A stretch of 64,000 bases of DNA from Xanthostigma xanthostigma (taxonomy: Eukaryota > Arthropoda > Insecta > Raphidioptera > Raphidiidae). The position numbers were made by a program, and so were the translations under genes. The notes under the pieces are model-generated. The model was not told where the DNA came from, did no database searches, and saw only the letters and a list, made by a program, of their open reading frames with translations. Location of the stretch: assembly GCA_963575645.1 (NCBI GenBank), contig OY754464.1, positions 66,314,948 through 66,378,947 on the forward strand, read 5' to 3'. The stretch's first letter is position 1; each line of letters starts with the position of its first letter. This document shows, piece by piece, positions 34,601-49,600 of the stretch.

Positions 34601-37600
34601 ACCGAATGAAAATCAAGTGAAAATTAAGTGCTAATTTAATGCTCTAATCAGAAATTTATTGCTCCGTTTTTTAAAAAAATATCACATATTCTGCTAGCTT
34701 AAGATGAACTCAGCAGAGCAGATACTGAAAAAACCATTAAAAACAAATCTGACCGAATGAAAATCAATTGAAAAATTAAGTGCTAATTTAAAAAAAAAAC
34801 GGAGCAATAAATATCTGATTAGAGCATTAAATTAGCACTTAATTTTTCAATTGATTTTCATTCGTTCAGATTTGTTTTTAATGGTTTTTTCAGTATCTGC
34901 TCTGCTGAGTTCATCTTAAGCTAGCAGAACATGTGATATTTTTTTAAAAAACGGAGCAATAAATTTCTGATTAGAGCATTAAATTAGCACTTAATTTTTC
35001 AATTGATTTTCATTCGGTCAGATTTGTTTTTAATGGTTTTTTCAGTATCTGCTCTGCTGAGTTCATCTTAAGCTAGCAGAACATGTGATATTTTTTTAAA
35101 AAACGGAGCAATAAATTTCTGATTAGAGCATTAAATTAGCACTTAATTTTTCAATTGATTTTCATTCGTTCAGATTTGTTTTTAATGGTTTTTTCAGTAT
35201 CTGCTCTGCTGAGTTCATCTTAAGCTAGCAGAACATGTGATATTTTTTTAAAAAACGGAGCAATAAATTTCTGATTAGAGCATTAAATTAGCACTTATTT
35301 TTTCAATTGATTTTCATTCGTTCAGATTTGTTTTTAATGGTTTTATCAGTATCTGCTCTGCTGAGTTCATCTTAAGCTAGCAGAACATGCGATATTTAAA
35401 AAAAAAAACGGAGCAATAAATTTCTGATTAGAGCATTAAATTAGCACTTAATTTTCACTTGATTTTCATTCGGACAGATTTGTTTTTAATGGTTTTATCA
35501 GTATCTGCTCTGCTGAGTTCATCTTAAGCTAGCAGAACATGCGATATTTTTAAAAAATAAAAACGGAGCAATAAATTTCTGATTAGAGCATTAAATTAGC
35601 ACTTAATTTTCACTTGATTTTCATTCGGACAGATTTGTTTTTAATGGTTTTATCAGTATCTGCTCTGCTGAGTTCATCTTAAGCTAGCAGAACATGCGAT
35701 ATTTTTAAAAAATAAAAAACGGAGCAATAAATTTCTGATTAGAGCATTAAATTAGCACTTAATTTTCACTTGATTTTCATTCGGACAGATTTGTTTTTAA
35801 TGGTTTTATCAGTATCTGCTCTGCTGAGTTCATCTTAAGCTAGCAGAACATGCGATATTTTTAAAAATAAAAAACGGAGCAATAAATTTCTGATTAGAGC
35901 ATTAAATTAGCACTTAATTTTTCAATTGATTTTCATTCGTTCAGATTTGTTTTTAATGGTTTTTTCAGTATCTGCTCTGCTGAGTTCATCTTAAGCTAGC
36001 AGGACATGTGATATTTAAAAAAAAGTGAGCAATAAATTTCTTATTAGAGCATTAAATTAGCACTTAATTTTCACTTGATTTTCATTCGGACAGATTTGTT
36101 TTTAATGGTTTTATCAGTATCTGCTCTGCTGAGTTCATCTTAAGCTAGCAGAACATGCGATATTTTTAAAAAATAAAATACGGAGCAATAAATTTCTGAT
36201 TAGAGCATTAAATTAGCACTTAATTTTCACTTGATTTTCATTCGGACAGATTTGTTTTTAATGGTTTTATCAGTATCTGCTCTGCTGAGTTCATCTTAAG
36301 CTAGCAGAACATGCGATATTTTTAAAAAATAAAAAACGGAGCAATAAATTTCTGATTAGAGCATTAAATTAGCACTTAATTTTTCAATTGATTTTCATTC
36401 GTTCAGATTTGTTTTTAATGGTTTTTTCAGTATCTGCTCTGCTGAGTTCATCTTAAGCTAGCAGGACATGTGATATTTAAAAAAAAAACGGAGCAATAAA
36501 TTTCTGATTAGAGCATTAAATTAGCACTTAATTTTTCAATTGATTTTCATTCGTTCAGATTTGTTTTTAATGGTTTTTTCAGTATCTGCTCTGCTGAGTT
36601 CATCTTAAGCTAGCAGAACATGTGATATTTAAAAAAAAAAACGGAGCAATAAATTTCTGATTAGAGCATTAAATTAGCACTTAATTTTTCAATTGATTTT
36701 CATTTGTTCAGATTTGTTTTTAATGGTTTTTTCAGTATCTGCTCTGCTGAGTTCATCTTAAGCTAGCAGAACATGTGATATTTTTTTAAAAAACGGAGCA
36801 ATAAATTTCTGATTAGAGCATTAAATTAGCACTTAATTTTCACTTGATTTTCATTCGGTCAGATTTGTTTTTAATGGTTTTATCAGTATCTGCTCTGCTG
36901 AGTTCATCTGAAGCTAGCAGAACATGCGATATTTAAAAAAAAAAAACGGAGCAATAAATTTCTGATTAGAGCATTAAATTAGCACTTAATTTTTCAATTG
37001 ATTTTCATTCGTTCAGATTTGTTTTTAATGGTTTTTTCAGTATCTGCTCTGCTGAGTTCATCTTAAGCTAGCAGAACATGTGATATTTTTTTAAAAAACG
37101 GAGCAATAAATTTCTTATTAGAGCATTAAATTAGCACTTAATTTTCACTTGATTTTCATTCGGTCAGATTTGTTTTTAATGGTTTTATCAGTATCTGCTC
37201 TGCTGAGTTAATCTTAAGCTAGCAGAACATGCGATATTTTTTAAAAAAAACGGAGCAATAAATTTTTGATTGGGGCATTTAATTAGCATTATATTAGCAC
37301 TTAATTATTAGTTATGTCATATTTTGTTCTGCTGACCTTGTTCTGCTAGCTTAATGGACGTAAAAATAGGTACTGCACAACACATATCATGCTTCTTCTT
37401 CGATTTTTTAAGGACGTGTGTAACTTTCCATAACTGTAGGTAAACAATAAATACCTACAAAAATTCGTAGCGCGCAATGCTTTACTATATAAGACAGTTG
37501 GCATAGGATAGTTCATTGAAATGTTGAGTAGATGGCGCATGGTCGAAGTAAGATACCATTAATAATTGATTTAATAGGTTCACTTTATGACTGCCTATTA

Positions 37601-40600
37601 ACATCAATATTGACGAAGCGATATTTCTGTTTCTCTGGGATAAATAATTTTGGTGCATTAGAAAATGTTGTTATTTATGACAAAACACATTGATTCTTCC
37701 TTATGTTTATTCTGGGCAACATTGAATCAAATTTTCTAGTAAAATGGGCAAAACAGATGAACCGTTTTATTGAAATTTGGTACAGTGATATAATATTACA
37801 GATACACAAACAGTGTTTACAAGCCAACTCATGTTATTATTGATGAAGCAGCACAAGCTAAAGAACCAGAAGCTATGGTTGCAATTGCTGGGTTAATAAA
37901 ACCTGGAAATCAGATTGTTTTAGCAGGAGATCCTTATCAGTTAGGGCCTGTGTGCATGTCGAAAGAAGCCTCTAAGGACGGATTGGGTAAATAATGAATT
38001 GATTAAAAAAAAAAAAAAAATATTGCTCGTAGTACCAAATTCTGTCAACAAAGTAAATTATATTCTAACAGTAATATGTAGTAAGTAATGATGTATTTCA
38101 GTATTTACATATTATCTCATTTTCTGTTCGCGCTTGTTTTAAACTTATTACACCATGTTATCGTGTCGCGTCACGCTATACTAGTCGATGCCAGTGCCGG
38201 ATTATACCAAGTGCCGCCTATACGCTAAAACAGGCTTGCCGCCCACTTAAGGACGTAGTCTGGTGTTCGGGTTTTGAAAAAACGAATTTATTTTTTTTAC
38301 ATTTTTAGTAAGTATAATATATTGAGAAAATACTGTAAAAATTTTAGACCGAAATATTAAATATTTACAAAGCTATAGCATATAGTCGAGAGCAGCAACG
38401 GTCTTACGGTAAGACTCTTACCTGCTCTTACCTCTCAATTGTTATCACGTTACCCTTATACTCTCGCAGAGTAGAGCATACAAATTAGCAGAAAACGATG
38501 CCTTTGAAGAAACGGAAGGTTTAATATACACCAGGCATAGCTGATTAGTGTAAATATTCATTTTTATTTTTTTGTAAGAAATCTGAAATTAAAACTTTAA
38601 ACGCGTTTTTCTCAAAACTACGTTTTTCTAAGCGGCGCGGGTGATTGAAACAATTGTATACAACCGATTGCTTTCAGTTTTGTACAGGGTATTCTACACA
38701 ACAATAGCTTCGTCCGGTACTAGAATTACTTAATTATAACAATTATTTATATTTTTTTTAACCGATTTTCAACGAAAAAATCACGATTTTCTCGTTGTTT
38801 TTTTTCTAAAACCCGCCATTTTGTTATTTATCAATAAAAATGTTTATTTCTAGTACGGGATAGAGCCATAAGCCTACGAAACAATAACCAATTTAATTTT
38901 TATAATTCAGTTATCACCTGCGCAACCCACCTACCTTCATTTAAAGTTGTCTACTTTAGGTTAAAAAAACAATTATAAAATGGCGTAAAATTAAGCAAAA
39001 AAAATTTTTTTTTCTTAGTTTACGATGTCAGTAAAAATATGTAACAAAATTGAAAACATCGTACATTATGTTGTTATTAAAAAAAATTCTGAAATAACGG
39101 TTGAAAACGAGCATGAACATAGGACTACGTCCTTAAGGCTATAGCGTTTTCCCGAGTTTCTGTAGGTTATCTTTTCTTTCATTGAAGTTACTAAGGCCTT
39201 GAAGGTCGGTAAAGCAGAGGCGCGGCAAGTAATTGACGTGTATGATGATTTAGTTCTGTACGGATAGCGAACAGTCAAATTTTTCCGGCAGCATAACACC
39301 TATATATTGTCAAATTTTCAAATCATTCCATCATTCCGCATATATTTGCTTTAGTAGCCCGCAAATACACCAGGTTTGAACTAGGTTCTCATTTATCCTA
39401 CCAAGACTCATGTTCGAGGGAAAACGTTGCCTCCCGCCCCTGATAACGTGCTGTGTATATTATATTAGTTAGTAATATCTGATTCCGATTGGAGGTTCAA
39501 GACAGACCGTCATTTCGTTAGTTAGAAATCATTTTATTTTTTTTTTTGCGACCGTCCCTGCCGCCTCTCCGACGAGCGCCGCCCTACGCTTCAGCGTAGT
39601 TAGCGTATAGGATAATCTGGCAATGGTCGATGCTAATGACTTTAGTTGTCGAGTGTCTATAATAATTTACCAAACAATTAGTCGTAATTACAATATGGTT
39701 CGCTTAATGGTGCGGCAAAGCAGTGAAACGTAAAGCTAGCCGCCCCATTTATAAAGAAATATGCCGCTTATATCAAATTGTGAAGTATAATGTTGGTTTG
39801 CAGTAAGCATTGTCAGAAAATCTGATTTAACGAACTTATAGTTGAAGGACGGTGACAGAAATGGTCAAGGAGCACTTGGTGGCAGAAATGCTCTCTTTCG
39901 TGTGGTCTGAGTCCCCCTCTACAAATCCGCTTAATGGAGTAGGGGTCTAGCGCGTTGCGATACGATGCGACGCTGGGGCACTTAAAAAAAACCCCGGCAA
40001 AATTCAAAATTCCTCCACTAAATGGCAGAAAATGACTGAAAGGCTTCTGGGGGTACCTCCTAATTGCAGAAGAAATATTTTCTGCCAATTTACTTCCTGC
40101 AGAGACTGTCAGTTAAATAAATACAAAAAAAATTAAAAAAAAAAATTGGTTGTCTGTAAAGTCGGTTTACGGACGATAGTTTTACGTGATAACGTATTCC
40201 GCTCGAATATCATATTTAATAATACATAACCTAAATTTTAGTAGCTGTCAAACTATATTTTTACCGACTTTGATCAACCAAAGCAAAATACATATTTTTA
40301 AGCAATTATAAAAGACATTTAAAAGAATGTATATAATATATTATATATTTGTTAACAAACCGTATAATTTATCTGGCCATCTGTCAGATGTAGCTTTCGC
40401 TGGAACAGCCGAAAAAAATGTTGAATGCACACTACTCTCTGACGTCACGCGAGAAGAGAGACTATCGCTTATATCGCGCTCTCGCTTGCGGAACGTTACT
40501 CTTTTTCGTGCGTGCAGCCGGTGTTTCATCAATTTATAAGACGTTATCATGTCAAAAAGCTCAGTGAGTGAAACCGAGCTCAAACGGTTCGTCTTCTTGT

Positions 40601-43600
40601 TGAGAATCCCGAAGTACAGTTTTCTGCCAAAATCGACCTTGCAAAAACGCGTCATGTTCGCTAAATTGGCAGATTATGATCTAGCAGTGACAAAATTGGC
40701 AGATAATATTTTTTTCAAACTTTTTGGGTACTAATAGAGAGCCTGGTAAGAATTTCTGCCACAGAGCGAACATTTTTCGAATTTTTTGGCTATGCAAATT
40801 TTGAAAAATCATCGAAAGGAAGTGAGGTCACTTGGAGCCACCGAAAATGTTTTCTCGTATTCCGGGCCACCCAATCAACCATTCCGCCAAGTTTCAACTT
40901 CAAATTCATTTTTTTTTAAATTTTTTTGACGTTTCTTTTTCGATCATTTTATAGGATTTTGAAAGTCTCTGCAAGAAGTAAATTGGCAGAAAATATTTTT
41001 TCTGCAATTAGGAGGTCTCCCAGTTGCCTTTCAGTAATTTTCTGCCATTTAGTGGTGGAATTTTGAATTTTGCCGTTTTTTTTTTTTTGAAGTGCCCTAG
41101 CGTCGTATCGCAACGCGCTAGGCCCCTACTCCACAAAGCGGATTTGTAGAGAGGGACTCAGACTACACGAAAGTGAGCATTTCTGCCACAGAGTGTTCCT
41201 TTACCATTTCTGTCACCGTCCTCTAACTATAAGATCGTGATCACACATATATCTTCGTAAGAGAATAATAATTTGTAGAATTTCTAAAAAATAATTGATC
41301 GATTAAGACAATAATGTGTTTTAAACCGTGTCTACATGTATTTAACATCGTTTTTTAAACAATTTCCATTTCGAAACAACATTTTACTACGTATTTTCGC
41401 CAAAATTTAATTTGATAAGCGATATTTTTTCGTGTAAATTAATTGTTTATTTTTATGTGAGTACAATTTAATGTTCTACATGACAGGGAGCTTCACAACA
41501 TTAGATCGCTCCTGCATGTATAAATACTGTACCTAATTATATATGATCACAATATAAATTCATTGTCAAATAAGGTTTTTTGACAACGCTTTCTGCAACC
41601 CAGCATAAGTGTAAATTTTGAATTTATTCAATTGATATTATTTTCGAATAGGTATACAGTGTAAACTCTTTATAACGAAACTCAAGGGACCGAGCATTTT
41701 TTATCGTTATAGAGAGTTACCGTTATATGGAGTGAAGAAAGAAAAACAACCAAATTAACAATAATCTTCAATGTACTGTACAATCTCTTTATAACGAATT
41801 TTAAGGGACCGAACATTTTTTTCGTTATATGGAGGGAAGAAAGAAAAATAACCAATAACCTATAGTTTGGCGTCATCAAGTGCTTGTTGAATAGATGGTG
41901 ATGGTTCAGAATGGTCCTCTTTATGTCTGTAAACATTTGCTGACGCCTAAATATGAACATATTTCTTCGTAATAGAGAATGGCTGTTGCGTTATAAAGAG
42001 GGTATTAATGTATAGGTTTTAAGATAAACCAACCAAATCGTAAAAATTTCGACGTTATAGGGAGTTTTTCGTTATAACGAAGGACGTTATAAAGAGTTTA
42101 CATTGTAGTTAAAATCAAAGACATAGAGAATGGGACAGCGCACGCTGCATCGAAAAGTGTCGACAAGAGTGACAGAGATGGGGCATGTGACGACCAGTTT
42201 GTATCTCTTTTATACATAGCTGACTCACACGCTCTATCTCTTTTCCATTTATGGTTAAAATTATTTAGTACGCAATGGATCTCAAAAAAATAATTGATTA
42301 TTTATGTCTTTTATGTAGGTCTATCGTTGCTAACACGGCTAACAAAAATGACGGAGGTATACAATAACAATAATATGATAATAAAACTGTTGCAAAATTA
42401 TCGTTCTCATGAACAAATACTACGAATTCCGAACAAGCTATTTTATGAAGAAGAACTCAAGGTAAGTTTTGAAATCATGTAAGAAAAAATCTAATGCCGG
42501 CACTTCACATGGCTATTTGTATTTGTGTATTTGGCATATTTGGCAAACAATTACCAAGGGTGGAGGGTCTATTTGACAAAGTGTTGGCCTTATTTGCCTA
42601 TTTGACAAATAACGCCAATACCAAATACGCGTTACAGTGCGCTTGTCGGTTTTTCGAGGCACATCAAAGGAGTCAAATAAGCAAATACGGCAAATAAACC
42701 GTCCACACAATGGCTATATTCAGAAGCGCACGCGCCGTGAACCTGTACGGACGTGCAGTATTTTTGTGTCTGTGTTGTGAGCGATAACTGGAACAGTTAC
42801 TATTGAAAATGAATTGGGACAATGAAGCAGTGCTAAAATTCCTGGAATTTTGAACCTGCGTTCTGCTGCCAAATGTTTGTGTGTTTGCTATTTGACTGCT
42901 ATGTGTGGATGGTCGTATTTGCCTCTATTTGCATGTTTGTCTTGAACGTCATATATTTTGCCAAATACAACAAACACCCAATAGAGAACACAAATAGCCA
43001 TGTGAAGTGCCACCTTAATAATAGATACATATTCTTGATAGATTTTGTAAAAAGCAAACGAGAAATGTTGATTTCTATTCATAATAATGCACTATAAATT
43101 ATAAAATTCAAATTTAATAATAATAGTCCAAGAGACGGCTGCCGAAAATGTGTCGTCATAAAGTGGACGAACGAAAAAATTAGAGATGATAGTTAAGACC
43201 ATAATTAAGAAAGATCGCTAAGGTTGCCTGCGAAAATCCTGCCGGAACAATGTTTTTTTATTTTGTTTATCAGTTAATAGACCAGTGAAGTTATAGCTTT
43301 TGACAAGGACAAAATTAATAACAGAAAACGAATGATGAGGAAGGGAAGAAACTGCCGTCAGAAATACAGAAACCCAAAAATTCAAATGCGTAAAAGGCCG
43401 GAGGGCTGTGGGGGTGCATTTTAGGGCTCAAACGCGGTTTTTCGTTATTTCCGGCGAAAGTTGACCTCCAATCGAAAAATGTTGTATGGCAATGTTGTAG
43501 GTATTAAAAGGATCTACAACTTTTATGAATATAACTTTTTCACATAACCTTAAAGATTCAAAGAAATATTGAAAAACGCGTTTTTCGTTTTTAATTTTTT

Positions 43601-46600
43601 TTTTCATGAAATTTTCAGGAAACTTACCTTTCTATGTCCTAAATAAGCTGTAATTTACAGGAGAAAAAAAAAAAACGAAAAACACGATTTTTTCAATATT
43701 TCTTTGAATTGTATATTATTATAAATAAATTATTGTGTTATGGATTCTTAAAACGTGTGCAAAATTTCAAATTATTCAGACGTCTTGATGTGAAAATTAA
43801 ATTGAAAGATTCCATTACACAGAAAAACATATACATACAGGTGAAGTTTCTCATTTTTTTTGTTGAAATATACAGTGTGAAACAACTTTTTTAGGTTTTT
43901 TTCCGGAAGCATTATTCAATAATAAAACATTCTAAAAGTGTGTATTTTTAATTGGAATTTTAAACATAGTTATGACTTATGACACTAACGAAACGACATA
44001 GACATCCGGCTATGATTGGCTGACTTGAGCTACCGCCCACTGATCTGTAAAATTGATTCGATAGATAAAGAAGTGTGACTGTCTTCTGTTACTGTATCAT
44101 ATGGCGATTTATATTCTGCGCTCTACAGTAGAACCTCGATTATCCGAGTCGCAATTATCCGAGCTCTGGATTAACCTAGCCAATCTAATGCGAGGTACGC
44201 GCGTCTATGATCCGGATTAATCGAGCCACTAAAGACCCAATATCCGTATTAACCGAGCTTCTAAAATATAGTATGTAATGTACATAAGTATTTCCATTTA
44301 AAATCGTCGGGGCGATAAAATAATTTATTAATAAAAATATTTAACGGGAAAAACGTTTATAAACCGTTTAAAGTACATTTGTGTTTATTTTTTTAATGAA
44401 TAAAAAATAAATCCGGATTATCCGAGTTTCCAGTTATCCGAGTAGGGTATTCCCCATGTTACCTCAGATAATCGGGGTTCTACTGTATATATTTTTTTAA
44501 TTCTTGTTCATAAAAACGAAAAAAAGCTGGTTTACATTATTTGTTTATGTATAAGGAATAATATGCACTGTTAAAAATTACCAATTTTTTATACGTGTGA
44601 CGACGACCCTACTGTCTGGGGTTTAAAATAGAATTGCGTGTGGTTTAGGACGCTATTAATGATTTCCATAGCTACCATATTAACAAAACTCATGTATATA
44701 TTGCGTCTAAAGGAACTCTGAAGATAGATATTTTTTCCAGATTCCTGTTAGCAATACAAATAGGGTTATTGACAAAATTTCAAAAAGTATTTAAAATTGA
44801 AGAATAAAAGTATATGTACCCGTAAAAAATATTTTTTCTCATAAATATAACAGATTTGACTCATTATTAGTTGTTTTTTATTTTGACTTTAAATTTTGCG
44901 CCAAAACGTCAATTGACCTTGACAGCCATGTTTACTGATTGCCTACGTCACAGTAGGCAATCAGTAAACACTAAGCAAGCGGGTACAACGTGACATATAG
45001 CATTATAACCAACAAAGTGTTGCATTTAATATGATTGACAGAGTACAATGAATACACCAGAGAACATACACTGAACAAAGATAACGAATACACATGGCAG
45101 TCAGTGGCACACGGCTACCGGCCATGTTGACTGATTAATGACGTCACGCGCTGTGATTGGTGTTTGAAATCACGTGACACATAGATTAAAAATCGTGATT
45201 TTATTTATTTATTTTAATATATTTAACGCACTTATTTAATAAAAATAATAATTCTGAACGATATTTTAGACCATAAACTTTCATTATAACACAGTTTTAT
45301 ATTTAATTTTAATCACTGTCAATAACCCTATTATACTTGTAAAAGTAAAATAATTGTTTTTTTTCAGTTTCTTCCAAACGATGATCCATTAATAAAATAT
45401 GACATATTAAAAGATAAAGAATTGAAAAATGAGCATGCTACCGTTTTTCATGCGGCTATCTCAAAAGAAAAACAAGATGACAAATCGCCTAGGTAAAATG
45501 AAAACCCTTTTACCTGTTTCTTTGCGAGCGTTGAACTCTACACTATTTTTGACGACTTTTTTGTTGAGATTAAACACACTGTATAAAAAAAACATCAACT
45601 ATTGTATAAAAATTCGTTAAAAAATTACAATAGTAAAGTTACAATTTTATTTAATCACTAGCTGCGCCCCGCGGCTCCGCCCACGATTGAGTTAAAACAC
45701 GACAAAATGTTTTGTTCAGTTCACAGAGTTTACGAAAAGAATTCCCTATTTTTTTTATTAGCCGGAACAAACAGACAGACAAAAACTTTAAAAATTGTTT
45801 TTTGTTATAAGTACAGTATATACTTTTATATGCATTTAGTAAAAAGCTGTTATTTTGATGTTACAAACAGACACTTCAGTGTTATTTATCTGTATAGATT
45901 TTTAATTTTTATTTGTTATTATTTGTAGTTATTTTAATATACGTGAAATGGAAGTGGTTTTTAAATACGTTGAGGCTTTATTAAGTCTTAAAAACTTATC
46001 ACAAAATGTTTCACAAGAAGAAATTGGGATAATTTCACCATATAAGGCACAGGTATTGTAGCAATATAAATTTTAATCGAGTCCTTTTGCATTGTGCGAC
46101 TTTCTCATACAAATTCACTTATATGGCTTTGCAGTGTGATATCTAGGAGCCTTGGCATCCTTGATGAAAAGAGGACTTGGCGCCCTCTCATGTCATAAAA
46201 TTCACACAAGGCAGAACTAGAAATAGGACGATTTTAAAAACGACAAAACAGCGTAATTTTGACGTTAATCGTGTGATTTGCAACACTAAAAAAAAAATAA
46301 AAATAACATTTGTTGCGCATCTGCCGGGAATCGAACCCGGGCCACCCGCATGGCAGATGAGTAGTCTACCACTGAACCATTGTCATTGCTTAGATATCGC
46401 TATTTATATAGGTTTAATAACAAATCGTGAATTTAGAAGGCGTACATTTCACAAAATATTAATGTCAAAATACTAACTAAAATTTGAAATGGCATCCGTT
46501 TTTGAACAAATGCAATATTTTTATTTTAAGACAGAACATTACGCAATATTTAAATGTCCATAACACACTGTGTAAAAGAAAAGGATAGTCGATCCACGTG

Positions 46601-49600
46601 CGCGATGTGTTAGGCAAAATCGAATTTATATACAGTGTTTATTTCTGCTTTTTTGTGTATAAAAAAACTATTTGCGCGAATTCTGTTATACGAAATTTAT
46701 GTAAAATGTTCTCCTCTTTCATTTAAGACAATTTTCGAACCGATCTGATTTAAATTGAGCGAATTATAAGCGAAAAACTTTTTTGTTTTCAATTTGCTCC
46801 CCTCTGGGACCAAAATTCAAAAATCCGACTCCGTTAGGATCTGTCTCATATATTAAAAGTGTGCCAAATTTTAACTTTCTATGTCTACGGACAGACATAC
46901 AATAGGTATACAATTAGATTTTCTTTACGCTTTTTTCTTACGTTTTTTTCCTAGCCCTCTCCATTCATATCTATTACGTCCCATAAGGAACTTCGTTCCA
47001 AAAAGTATTTTTTTGTCATTCCTCCTATAAAATAGCTGCTTTTCTCGGATGTAAACCGGTAAGGTAACCAATTTCAGACCAGTGAGGCGCCGCTTATAAC
47101 GGGTGATGAGTAAATTTCAATAATATTAATACTATTTTCTATTCCTGAAGCTCGGAACGAGTTTGCGATCTTGTAAACCGTAGAACAGACACGATACACT
47201 GAATAACTGAGCAACAAACTAATATAGCGGTGGAAACATGAACATCTTATGCCTCTACTACACACGTGGCCAGCACCGCCACTCAAATAAGTGCCTATCA
47301 TCGCCGCGATGATTGCCTAGCCCTCCACACAATCGTGCCGGTCCGATTGTGTGTACGGGCGCACGATGCTGGCCACGCATTCCTTTGATGTACCGACAAT
47401 CAACCGATTACTGCCGATTACAGGCGATTATGTCCACGCACCGACGAATATGCCCTCTACACAATCGTGAGTGCCTGTAAGTGGCGGTGCTGTCCACTTG
47501 TGTAGAGGAGCCTTTACACACGACAGAATCTGTTGGTGCAGAGACCCTGCAAATTGAAGCGTGTGTAGGCCAGTTGGGCTGATTGGTTATTATCATTTTT
47601 ATGTCGGCTGGTTGACGCGAGCGACCACACAATCTCCCAACTCATTCAAAAATTTTAAAACTAGTGCTGAAAATGTTGAAAAAACTGGAAATTGAAGACA
47701 ATAACGGCTATTTTATAGGATGTAGGACAAGAAATACAGTGTGTAACAGAGGCGGGATGCGATTTTATCAGCTGTGATTGTCAATCTACTATTGTATCGA
47801 TATTTTAGGTTTGTCGAATAAAAGGTGGCTTAGAAAAACGAGGATATAAGGAAATAGAAGTTGGTACGACGGAAATATTTCAAGGAAGAGAGAAACGAGT
47901 CATAATAGTAAGCATTGTCAGATCACAGTCAAGTTTGTTGTTATATGATCGGAGATACAAGCTTGGTTTTGTCGAAGATCCAGAGGTACGTTGCTACAGT
48001 GTTTCTTAATTTTTGATTGTCATCGATATCCTATTCAAAGCGGGCCATTCCTTTTACCATTCCGACACCACAGTGAAGAATGGTAGGTCAAAATTAACTT
48101 TTAAAAATTGTACAATTTTTTATGCGTTTTGAGATCTCCCTAATCCAAAAAACATATTTTGGGAAAAAATCTGTGCGCATCTTTGGCTGTGAACACGATA
48201 CATGCCAAACGGATGAGTTGGATAGAAACCAAATTTTGGAAAGATGTTTGCTATGCAAAAATATATGCTCTAACGTTGTATTTTATGTTACATATAATGG
48301 TATACTTTTCATAACGGTTTATTAATAAAATTAATACTAGCTGTTACCCGCGTCACTACACGTGTCAATAGAAATTCTATATTTTTCTTTATATGTCAAA
48401 TGTTAATTTTTTGAAGTTTTTTTCTTTGTAAAGGCTAGAATTGACATTACACATAGGCTATAAATTTTTTTTTTTGAGAATTTTTTAGAAGCTTATTTCG
48501 CAACAAAAAAAAATATTTTTAACCAACTAAAAATGAGATTATTAAATTCTACGCGTGCCTATGTTTATATATTTTTTTATTTGTTTGTTAAACCTTAATG
48601 CTGGGACGATCCCATATATAATTTTCACTTAAATCGGTGCAGTAGTTTTCTTATCCGAGTTTACAAATCAAATATCAAGAAAGAAGCCGGTTTATAATGT
48701 TTACACAACGAGATAGTAGCGACAACGTCAAATTATAACGAAACTTCTATTTCGGTAGTTTGTTAGACAGCGATACACACGTATGAGTGAGTAACTAGCA
48801 AGGAATATATCGCCTTTCAATTTCATTGGATAGTTGTCAAAAGTAAGCAGTAGTTATGGTAAAAATGTTTATACACTCTTTTCTGATACTCCTTGAGCGC
48901 GCTGTTGTCAAGTGTGAACACAATAAAGTAGCCTATTCGTTTAATCCTTTTCAGCAGTAATAATTTTTTTCTCGTGATTTTCATAGGTGACAATAGATAA
49001 AATTTTGAACAAAGTTTCTGAGATATGTCTAACATGTTTTAAAAATTAAAACATTTTCTCGGTGATATTGCTATGTTTTACGTATCAGTTTTGGGGTTAT
49101 ATTTCGTCCTCTCATCATATTGAAAGTAATCTAATGACAACCGTTTTGCTCTAAATTACTATAATTAAAATTTTGTCGAAACTATGAGAGTAATCGAATT
49201 TTATCAAGAGTACCTTTTTTGTAGTAAATGAGTCGCGTGATCCAGATTTCATACTCAAACTGATTTTTTTCCATTGGCGTAGAAGTTTTAGATGTTTAAT
49301 TATCGAAAAAATCAAGTTCTACGCCCATGGAATGATATTCATCATTATTATGATATGGGTTTTATTGCCCAATAAAGCTATGCCAACGTACCAAATTTGA
49401 GTAAAATCTTATGAGCCGTTTCAAAGTTATAAAACAAAAACGATTTGAAAATTGTAACTTAAGAGCCGTCTAGCGCCCAAACTAAGCAACTTTGTACTGA
49501 GGTAAGTTTGCTTGTATCGAGTTGTTTTGGCCTGAAGAATATGTGGTAGGCTTTTGTAAAGACCTTTTAGGGACAACCTGCAGAATAGCCAACGTCTCCA

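Noticed and set aside
33490..37361. CRISPR-like or centromeric satellite reading of the 152-bp array
   Set aside because: Repeats have no spacers, the arms are inverted, and exact ends with a 9-bp duplication define a transposon.
46177..46476. 99-codon frame over the tRNA-like sequence
   Set aside because: It reads straight through the antisense tRNA-Gly-like element and a poly(A) run.
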